64,000 bases of DNA from Phycisphaeraceae bacterium (GTDB lineage: Bacteria > Planctomycetota > Phycisphaerae > Phycisphaerales > UBA1924): the NCBI GenBank assembly GCA_020639235.1, contig JACKHC010000001.1, positions 744,001 through 808,000 of the forward strand, given 5' to 3'. Positions 16,720 to 23,722 of this stretch are shown here, piece by piece; positions within the stretch are counted from its first letter, which is position 1; each line of letters starts with the position of its first letter. The notes beneath the pieces are model-generated. The model had not been told where the DNA came from. It was given only the letters and a program-made list of their open reading frames with translations, and ran no database searches. Position numbers and translations under genes: made by a program.

Positions 16720-18075
16720 ATGAATCCTTCGGACACCATCGCCGCCATCGCCTCCTCCCACGGGCGCTCCGCGCGGGGAATCGTCCGTGTCGCCGGCCCC
16801 TCCACCCGCGCCATCCTCGAGTCCCACCTCGACAAAGCCCCCGCCTGCCGAGGTGCGCACCACGCGCGCCTCCGCCTCAACGGCCCTCTAGGACAAATCA
16901 CCATCCCCGCGCTCGTGCTGTTCTACGAAGCGCCGCGCTCGTACACCGGCTCCGACGCCACCGAACTCATCCTCCCCGGCAACCCCCACCTCCTCACGCG
17001 CACGCTCGACGCCATCACCGCCACAGGCGCCGCCCGCCTCGCCGAGCCCGGCGAGTTCACGGCACGCGCGTTCCTCGCGTCCCGACTCACCGCCGAGCAG
17101 GCCGAGGGCGTCGCCGCGCTCATCGCCGCATCCAACCAGTCCGAATACGCCGCCGCGCAGCGCCTCCTCGACGGCTCGACCGGCGCGCAGTACCGCCGAC
17201 TCGCCGACGAGATCGCCGCCGTCCTCGCGCTCGTCGAAGCCGAACTCGACTTCGCCGACGAAGAGGATGTCACCGCCATTGCCGACGCCGAACTCGCCGC
17301 ACGACTCGCGCACATCCAGCACCGCCTAGCCGAACTCGGCGCCTCCGAGGCGTCCGCACCCGCCGAGGCCCGATCTGCCGACCCCGTCGTCGTCATCGCC
17401 GGCGCGCCCAACGCGGGCAAGAGCACACTCTTCAACGCCCTCCTCGGCCGCCACCGCGCCGTCGTCTCCGACACCCCCGGCACCACGCGAGACGCCATCG
17501 CCGAACCCATGCCCCTCCCCCGTTCAGCGTGGGGGGGGTGGGGGGATTGGGGGACTCCTTCCGTCATCCTCGTCGACCTCGCCGGGCTCGACGCGGCGCT
17601 CGCCTCCCGCTCCGCCATCGACGCCGCCGCCCATCACGCAGCCATCGACGCGATCACGCGCGCCGACGCCGTCATCTGGTGCGACCCATCGGGCCGGTTC
17701 GATCCGTCCGAACTCCCCGCCATCACCGCCACCATCATCCGCGTCCGCACCAAGGGCGACCTCTCACCCGCCGACGCATCCGCGCTCACCGTCTGCGCGA
17801 TCGACCGCTCCAACCTCGAGCCCCTCCGCCGCGCCATCGCCGACGCCGTCGATCAGTCATCCAGCGCCGCCGACCTCGCCGTGCTCCCGCGCCACCGGCG
17901 CGCCCTCGCATCCGCGCTCGCCGAGTCTCGCAGCGCCGCATCCTTGATCGACCACCGCGAACGCCTCGCCGGCCACCTCCGCGTCGCACTCGATGAACTC
18001 GCCCAACTCGCCGGCGAAATCTCGCCCGACGATGTCCTGGGGCGCATCTTCACCACATTCTGCATCGGCAAGTAG
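16720..18075 (+). CDS. mnmE: tRNA uridine-5-carboxymethylaminomethyl modification GTPase MnmE
   Basis: With MnmG it modifies U34 of several tRNAs. The 451 residues show the N-terminal THF-binding domain (DTIAAIASSHGRSARGIVRVAGPS), the helical domain, an inserted G domain and the C-terminal catalytic Cys motif FCIGK (448-451). In the G domain the P-loop is GAPNAGKST (228-236) and the switch is DTPGTTRD (251-258). Two motifs deviate: G3 is DLAG (286-289) in place of DTAG, and G4 is TKGD (344-347) in place of NKxD. Between them lies a short Trp/Gly insertion encoded by a G-run (about 266-282). The ATG start sits in a short repeat. Confidence 0.92.
   Translation: MNPSDTIAAIASSHGRSARGIVRVAGPSTRAILESHLDKAPACRGAHHARLRLNGPLGQITIPALVLFYEAPRSYTGSDATELILPGNPHLLTRTLDAITATGAARLAEPGEFTARAFLASRLTAEQAEGVAALIAASNQSEYAAAQRLLDGSTGAQYRRLADEIAAVLALVEAELDFADEEDVTAIADAELAARLAHIQHRLAELGASEASAPAEARSADPVVVIAGAPNAGKSTLFNALLGRHRAVVSDTPGTTRDAIAEPMPLPRSAWGGWGDWGTPSVILVDLAGLDAALASRSAIDAAAHHAAIDAITRADAVIWCDPSGRFDPSELPAITATIIRVRTKGDLSPADASALTVCAIDRSNLEPLRRAIADAVDQSSSAADLAVLPRHRRALASALAESRSAASLIDHRERLAGHLRVALDELAQLAGEISPDDVLGRIFTTFCIGK
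17515..17556. repeat. G-run element inside mnmE
   Basis: Within the G-domain coding sequence, TTCAGCGT is followed by runs of 8, 6 and 5 Gs separated by T and ATT. A similar arrangement (TTCAGAT plus G runs) lies in the 5' part of kamA. Both are in frame. It may be an inserted repeat, or a chance slippage-prone run. Confidence 0.35.
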
Positions 18076-18081
18076 GCCCCC

Positions 18082-18558
18082 TCAGCCCGCCCCCCCCGAC
18101 CGCGCCGAAGCCAGCCGCACGAACCGCTCCGCGTACCGCTCGCAGAACGCGTCCACCCCGCTCGCCAGCGCCCCCGCGCTCGTCCCCCACACGCACGCGA
18201 TCGGGTCCGCGTCCTCCACATCCATGTGGATGCTCAGCACGTCGTCGATCGCAAACGCCGTCGGCACCTTATCGATCAGGAATGCCGACAGCGCATTCAC
18301 ACCCGGCCCGCCCACGCTCACCGTCGGCCGCGCTCGCAGCGCATCGTTGTTCAGGTACCACACGTCCGTGCACAGCATCACATCCATGTCCGCTTCCAGC
18401 GCATCAACCTCGCGCAGCAGGTGCTCGCGCAGCCGGTACGCGATCGGGCGATCCACCCGCTCCGCGCGTAGATGCGCCCCGACAACGATCAGCGTCAGGC
18501 GATCGGTGTCGGGGCGCGCCGGGTCAGCATCAAGATGTTCAGCGTGCGGTTCGATCAC
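18082..18558 (-). CDS. Conserved hypothetical protein
   Basis: No family recognised. The 158-residue soluble protein has an alternating hydrophobic pattern compatible with an alpha/beta fold: LTLIVVGAH strand, then MLCTDVWYLNN, then PTVSVGGPGVNALSAFL with a glycine-rich loop, then a C-terminal helix ACVWGTSAGALASGVDAFCERY. The last two motifs look conserved rather than random. Low-complexity N-terminal residues suggest the GTG start could be a little too early. It is convergent with mnmE (6 bases between stops) and lies in front of the subtilase gene's stop. Confidence 0.6.
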   Translation of the reverse strand: MIEPHAEHLDADPARPDTDRLTLIVVGAHLRAERVDRPIAYRLREHLLREVDALEADMDVMLCTDVWYLNNDALRARPTVSVGGPGVNALSAFLIDKVPTAFAIDDVLSIHMDVEDADPIACVWGTSAGALASGVDAFCERYAERFVRLASARSGGAG

Positions 18559-18599
18559 CCGAGTCTACACCGACCCGGCCGACCTCCGCACGCCGCCGA

Positions 18600-21500
18600 T
18601 CACGGGCAGGGCAGCCCGAAGCTGGCCAGGATCACATTCAAATCGTCCACATCGATCACGCCGTCGTTGTTGGCGATATCGATCGGCGAGCCGATGCCCA
18701 CATTGTTCCCGAACGCCGCGAGCAGCGCGTTGAGGTCATCGACGTCCACCGCGCCCGAGTTGTTCACATCGCCCGGGCACGAGGGCGTCACATCAACGCA
18801 GGACGCCGTATCGATTCGGAAATCGTCGATCGCCGCCTCGACGATCGAACCCGACGCCGCGTCCTCCGCAACGAACCGCACGCGCATCTGGTCCGTCAGC
18901 GGAACGAACGCCGCCGGATCGAACGACGCGAAGACCCACCCGCCGTTCGTGCCGGGGCCCGTCGGCCCGACCGTCTCGGCATTGGTCCACGTGCTCCCGT
19001 TGTTGTTGGAGATGTCCACGCGGAAGGTATCCGCGCCCGGCGCCGCACCGGCGCTATTCGAGTACCAGCGCCAGTAACTGATCGTCGCGCTGTCCACGCC
19101 CGACAAATCGAACGTCGGCGACCGCAGCGTTGTGAGCCCGCCGTCAACATCGTTATCGCCGACACCCCCGCCGACCGCGCCGTTGCCCGTCACGAAGCAC
19201 AGCGTGCCCGGATCAGAGTGATCCAACTCGGGCTGCGCATCCGTGCCCACCGGCTCGGCACGCACCCACACGCCCGTCGTCGCGGTGTCACCCGCCACGC
19301 CGAGCGACCATCCCATATTCGTCTCGGCGTCGTCCTCGAAGTTCACCATCGAAGTACCGATATCAAACCCGTAGGTCGAAGCCGGAGCGCCCGCCGGAGC
19401 GCGGGCCACGCCCGTCACCGCACCCGCCGCCTCGAAGTACAACTCCGGCACGTCCGAGCAGTTCACGCCCGGCACCGTCGCGCGGTACACGCCGCCGCCC
19501 TGATCGCTCATCGCGATCTGCGTGAACGACCCGCCCGATGCGCGGAAGAACATCTTCACCGAGCCGCCCACAACCGCCTGATTCAGCGTGTTCACCTGCA
19601 GGTCAACATCAAACGGCGATCCCGGCGCCACCAGCGACGGAATCGACGCCACCGGCGACAAACTCATCGCCACAAGGTTCGGACCAGCCGCGAGCGAGAA
19701 GGTCTGCGGCCCCTCGGGCACCGTCGTCCCGCGAACCTCGATCCGCCACGTCCCCGCCTGCGCACCCTGCACGAACACCTGCTCCATGTTGTTCACATGG
19801 TCTTCCTGATTGGAAACCGCGTTCGCGTTGGGATTCGAGGGATTCAAGGTGAACGGATGGCGACGCACGTTGTTCGGATCGAACACCGCCAGGTCAAGGT
19901 CGTTCACCAGCGTGTTCGTCACCGCCGGGTTGCCCGCAAAGTCATCCCACGCGAGCGTCGCCTTGAAGTTGCCGCCCGGCGGCACATCCACGAACACCGT
20001 GTACACGCCGCCCTGATCAACCTCCGACTCGATGAAGTTCCCCGTACGCATGAAGTCGATCGCGTCCTTCACACGCACCGACCCATACCCGTGCTTGTAA
20101 TCCGGCCCCGGGTTCCCCACATCCGCCGCCGTGTGCGCCAGCAGCGTCTTGAGCGTCGAGTTGCGGAAATCCGGACGACCCGGGAACTGCACCCGGAAGT
20201 CCTGCAGCATCAGCGCCGCGCAACCCGTAACCGTCGGGCCCGACATCGAGGTGCCGCAGATCGTCCCGTACCCGCCGTCGCTCCATGTCGAGGTCACGCC
20301 GCCGTCGCCGTTGATCTGGCACCCCGGTGCCGTCACATCGGGCTTGAGACGCCCGTCATCCGTCGGCCCCCACGACGAGAAACTGGTCGACAGGTCCGTG
20401 TCCGAGTCCACCGCGCCCACAACGCACGCATTCTTGTTCGTCGCGGGAGGCGGCACCGTCGCAAACTGCGTCCCGCACCCGCCATTGCCACGCTCGTTGC
20501 CCGCCGACCACACGATCCGAATCGGGAAGCCCAGCGTCTCGCCGCGCACCAGCGCATCGATCACCGCGGGCGTCACACCGTAGTCGCCCTCGTAAGAACA
20601 GGGGAAGCCGTTGGGAGCGACATTCGTGCCGATCGAGTTGTTCGAGATGTCCGCGCCGTTGGTCACGAACGCCTCGGTGTAGTCCGCCTCGATGTCGCCC
20701 GGATTCGTATAGAGGAAGACACCGCTCCCGTCGTACTCAAAGGTGTACGACTCGAACCGAACATTCGGAGCCATGCCCCGCAGACTCGCGCCGCTCGACT
20801 GCCCGCCGTCGCCGCCGATCGTCCCCGCCACATGCGTCGGGTGGAACGAAACAGAAGCCCCGTCCCCGACGTGCACGCGGTTCGTCCCCTGGAGCGTCAC
20901 GAAGTCCTGGTGCGTCGACAGCACCGACCCCGCGTCGTACACCAGCACGCGCACGCCCGACCCGTTCAGGCTGTACGGCGCCGCCTGCACAGCGTCCGCC
21001 TGCACCAGCGCCCGGTTCTCCGCGTTGAAGGGGCCCATCCGCGCCATCGGCGGCTCGACCCACATCACCTCGCCCGAGTCCACGACCGCATCGATCTTGT
21101 CCACCGGAATCTCGACCACCAGCGCGTTGATCGACTCGAGCCGGTCGCGCACCTCGCCCCCCAGCCCCGCGATCAGCGCCGCGCCGCGATCGATCGCCAC
21201 ATCCTTGTGCAGCATCACGTACACGCCGATCACCGGCGCCCCGTCATCACCCGCCACCGGAACCCGCACCACCGAAAACGCCGGATAATCCCGCGCCGCG
21301 ATGCTCGGGTGCATCTTCCACTTACGATCGATCGACCGCACCGCGTGCGCGCCGACCGCCTCCAGCGCCGCACCCGCGTCGCCGTCCGACGCCACATTCG
21401 CGTACCAGGCGTTGGACCCGACCGATGAGAGCAACTCGACGCCCGCAACCCGCAGCCGCCGCTTCGCCGCCGCATCCAGCGGCCCATCGAACTGCACCAG

Positions 21501-21662
21501 CACGCGCGTCCCCCGCGCCGCCGTCGCCGCAGCACGGAGCGACTCCGCGTTCTGCTTCGCAATCGTCGTTGTTCCCGAAACAAACTGGATCGGCTCAGCG
21601 CTCATCGCCGTGCCGGCTACAGAGAGCAACGAAACCGCAGCAAGGACGCGGACATATCTCAT
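18600..21662 (-). CDS. Secreted subtilisin-like (S8) protease with dockerin-type tail
   Basis: Large exported serine protease of 1020 residues. A Sec signal (MRYVRVLAAVSLLSVAGTAMSA) is followed by a prodomain-like region and an S8 domain with the triad Asp243 (VYDAGS), His277 (HPTHVAGT) and Ser472 (GTSMSGP), preceded by VTAPGCQI. Beta-rich accessory domains follow, among them a proprotein-convertase-like stretch (EVRGTTVPEGPQTFSL) and a jelly-roll-like domain near 830-950. The end is CPGDVNNSG then two VDVDDLN repeats, a dockerin-like calcium module. I chose the ATG with GGAG 9 bases upstream; an upstream in-frame extension is Cys-rich and implausible. Likely role: digestion of external protein. 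Confidence 0.92.
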   Translation of the reverse strand: MRYVRVLAAVSLLSVAGTAMSAEPIQFVSGTTTIAKQNAESLRAAATAARGTRVLVQFDGPLDAAAKRRLRVAGVELLSSVGSNAWYANVASDGDAGAALEAVGAHAVRSIDRKWKMHPSIAARDYPAFSVVRVPVAGDDGAPVIGVYVMLHKDVAIDRGAALIAGLGGEVRDRLESINALVVEIPVDKIDAVVDSGEVMWVEPPMARMGPFNAENRALVQADAVQAAPYSLNGSGVRVLVYDAGSVLSTHQDFVTLQGTNRVHVGDGASVSFHPTHVAGTIGGDGGQSSGASLRGMAPNVRFESYTFEYDGSGVFLYTNPGDIEADYTEAFVTNGADISNNSIGTNVAPNGFPCSYEGDYGVTPAVIDALVRGETLGFPIRIVWSAGNERGNGGCGTQFATVPPPATNKNACVVGAVDSDTDLSTSFSSWGPTDDGRLKPDVTAPGCQINGDGGVTSTWSDGGYGTICGTSMSGPTVTGCAALMLQDFRVQFPGRPDFRNSTLKTLLAHTAADVGNPGPDYKHGYGSVRVKDAIDFMRTGNFIESEVDQGGVYTVFVDVPPGGNFKATLAWDDFAGNPAVTNTLVNDLDLAVFDPNNVRRHPFTLNPSNPNANAVSNQEDHVNNMEQVFVQGAQAGTWRIEVRGTTVPEGPQTFSLAAGPNLVAMSLSPVASIPSLVAPGSPFDVDLQVNTLNQAVVGGSVKMFFRASGGSFTQIAMSDQGGGVYRATVPGVNCSDVPELYFEAAGAVTGVARAPAGAPASTYGFDIGTSMVNFEDDAETNMGWSLGVAGDTATTGVWVRAEPVGTDAQPELDHSDPGTLCFVTGNGAVGGGVGDNDVDGGLTTLRSPTFDLSGVDSATISYWRWYSNSAGAAPGADTFRVDISNNNGSTWTNAETVGPTGPGTNGGWVFASFDPAAFVPLTDQMRVRFVAEDAASGSIVEAAIDDFRIDTASCVDVTPSCPGDVNNSGAVDVDDLNALLAAFGNNVGIGSPIDIANNDGVIDVDDLNVILASFGLPCP

Positions 21663-21898
21663 GATCACATTCTCCGACTGGGGCGCGCCGACTCCCGCCG
21701 GTACGCCCGGTTCAATGGGCCTATCTACTTCGGACGATGCGCACCCACGCATCGCGCAACCCCCCGGGACACACACCCCGATCCTCCTTCCAAAGCCGCA
21801 GAAAGGCAAGGTTCAACCCATTTTGGGGTTGATAATCACGAACGAAGTCCGAAAATAGCCAACCCACCCCATCACGCCCCGACTAAGGACCCCCGCTC

Positions 21899-23083
21899 AT
21901 CAATACGCCAACCAGCCAATACGCCCACTGGGGCCACGACATCGACGACGCCGCGCACCAGCAGATGCGCGACGCATGCTCGCTCCCCGTCACCGCCGCC
22001 GCAGCACTCATGCCCGACGCCCATGTCGGCTACGGCCTCCCCATCGGGGGTGTCCTCGCAACGCACAACGCCGTCATCCCCTACGCCGTCGGTGTCGACA
22101 TCGCCTGCCGCGTCATGCTCACCGTTTTCGACCTCGACGCCTCTCGCATCCCCGGCATGCGCGACAAGCTCAAGAAGATCCTCGAGTCCGCAACGCTCTT
22201 CGGCGTCGGCAAGGAATGGCGCCCCGGCGACCGCCCCGATCACCCCGTCATGGAAGAAGACTGGTCCGTCACGCCCGTCACCGCCGCGCTCAAAGACCTC
22301 GCCCACCGCCAACTCGGAACCAGCGGCTCCGGCAACCACTTCGTCGAGTGGGGGGAGTTCCAGCTCAACGAGTCAACCGCCGCCTGCAAACCCGGCAACT
22401 ACCTCGCCGTCGTCTCCCACTCCGGATCACGAGGCCCCGGAGCCAAGGTCTGCGCGCACTACTCCAGACTCGCCGAAGACCTCCACCCCGAACTCGAAAA
22501 GTCCCTCCGCCATCTCGCGTGGCTCTCGATGGACGCCGACCAGGGAGCGGGGGAGGAATACTTCGCAGCCATGGAACTCATGGGACGCTTCGCCAGCGCC
22601 AACCACCACATCATCCACGCCAAGATCGCCCGCGCGCTCAACCAGAAAGTCGCGCTCCAGATCGAGAACCATCACAACTTCGCGTGGAAGGAAACCCACA
22701 ACGGCCGCGAGGTCATCGTCCACCGCAAGGGCGCAACGCCCGCAGCCGCGGGCCAGCTCGGCTACATCCCCGGCTCCATGACAGCCCCCGGATACCTCGT
22801 CGCAGGCAAGGGCGAGCCCGCCAGTCTCAATAGCGCCTCCCACGGCGCCGGCCGCCTCATGAGCCGATCCGCAGCACGCCGCTCCCTCACCAGGTCCGAC
22901 TTGCGCCGCGCCGCCTCCGAAGCGGGCGTCGAAGTCCTCAGCGCCGGAATCGACGAGTCACCCCATGTCTACAAAGACATCGAGCAGGTCCTCGAAGCCC
23001 AGGCCGATCTCGTCCGCCGCCTCGGCAGGTTCACACCCCGCATCGTCAAAATGGCGCCCGACGGCGAAAGGGCCGAGGACTGA
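21899..23083 (+). CDS. RtcB-family RNA ligase, apparently with a non-canonical ATC start
   Basis: Belongs to the RtcB family, which joins RNA 2',3'-cyclic phosphate or 3'-phosphate to 5'-OH ends with GTP and Mn. Seen: MPDAHVGYGLPIGGVLAT, VGVDIACR (where RtcB has VGxDIGCGM), GTSGSGNHFVEWG, VSHSGSRGPGAKV, NHHNFAWKE and the guanylylation motif HRKGATPA followed by GSMTAPGYLV. The first ATG at 21965 would remove the conserved HWGHDIDDAAHQQ lead that aligns with the RtcB N-terminus. A stop at 21884 limits the start to a stretch with no ATG, GTG or TTG. AAGGA (21885-21889) sits 9 bases before ATC at 21899, so I place the start there. Confidence 0.85.
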   Translation: MNTPTSQYAHWGHDIDDAAHQQMRDACSLPVTAAAALMPDAHVGYGLPIGGVLATHNAVIPYAVGVDIACRVMLTVFDLDASRIPGMRDKLKKILESATLFGVGKEWRPGDRPDHPVMEEDWSVTPVTAALKDLAHRQLGTSGSGNHFVEWGEFQLNESTAACKPGNYLAVVSHSGSRGPGAKVCAHYSRLAEDLHPELEKSLRHLAWLSMDADQGAGEEYFAAMELMGRFASANHHIIHAKIARALNQKVALQIENHHNFAWKETHNGREVIVHRKGATPAAAGQLGYIPGSMTAPGYLVAGKGEPASLNSASHGAGRLMSRSAARRSLTRSDLRRAASEAGVEVLSAGIDESPHVYKDIEQVLEAQADLVRRLGRFTPRIVKMAPDGERAED

Positions 23084-23122
23084 GCGCGCCGGCGGGCCAT
23101 GCAACTGCAAAGGAGACCAGCG

Positions 23123-23722
23123 TTGTTAAACCCGAGACATGCTCTCATCGCAACTCTCATGGCCGCAATGATCTTCACCGCCGCGATGATTGCTTGCGGC
23201 CAAGCCCGAACCGCCGCACCATCGCCGAAGGAGTCCAAGAGTCTCATCTTTTCCCATGTGAGGGATACCGGTCGCACCATCGAGAGTCCCCGAACTTCGC
23301 GCGTTGCGATGGCCGTTTGGGACACCGGGCTCGTGGTTGTCGGCGTCGTCCGCTCGAAGGGCATCGAATACCACTCGTCCACTTTGACCAACGGAGAACT
23401 TGAGTTCTTGCGGTCCCGATTGCACGGGATTGATACCGCCCAGGGCGATCAACTCCTGTTCCCGCCCGATGCAGCCCACACAAGATTCTTCGTTCGCAAC
23501 GATGAAGGTGCCGCGGAGTTCTTCTGGACGGAAACTCGGCACACTAGTGGGCCGTCGCCGGAGTTCCAGCGCATGTGGACAGAGTTGTACGACATCATGC
23601 TCGGTGCAACTCCGGCAAATCTCACGCCAATCACAATCGGCACACCGGAATACGAGAAGTTCTCGGAGTCATTTCCGGGTTACGCAGCGACATCGATCAA
23701 CGCCGGATACCGGAACCGATAG
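23123..23722 (+). CDS. Hypothetical exported or lipidated protein
   Basis: No family recognised. The protein of 199 residues has a hydrophobic N-terminal segment (ALIATLMAAMIFTAAMIACGQ) that may be a lipoprotein signal with Cys after MIA, then a mixed alpha/beta domain with no known motif. I prefer a TTG start because AAAGGAG stands 7 bases before it. An in-frame ATG eight codons earlier would place that Shine-Dalgarno inside the gene. Codon use is less GC-biased than in its neighbours, which may indicate foreign origin or low expression. It follows the RtcB gene by 39 bases and ends base-to-base with the convergent esterase gene. Confidence 0.6.
   Translation: MLNPRHALIATLMAAMIFTAAMIACGQARTAAPSPKESKSLIFSHVRDTGRTIESPRTSRVAMAVWDTGLVVVGVVRSKGIEYHSSTLTNGELEFLRSRLHGIDTAQGDQLLFPPDAAHTRFFVRNDEGAAEFFWTETRHTSGPSPEFQRMWTELYDIMLGATPANLTPITIGTPEYEKFSESFPGYAATSINAGYRNR

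Noticed and set aside
18282..21428. A plus-strand open frame of more than 1000 codons antisense to the subtilase gene
   Set aside because: Its product is Arg/His/Pro-rich without any domain, while the minus strand encodes a full protease with signal peptide, triad and dockerin tail. Long antisense frames are expected at this GC content.
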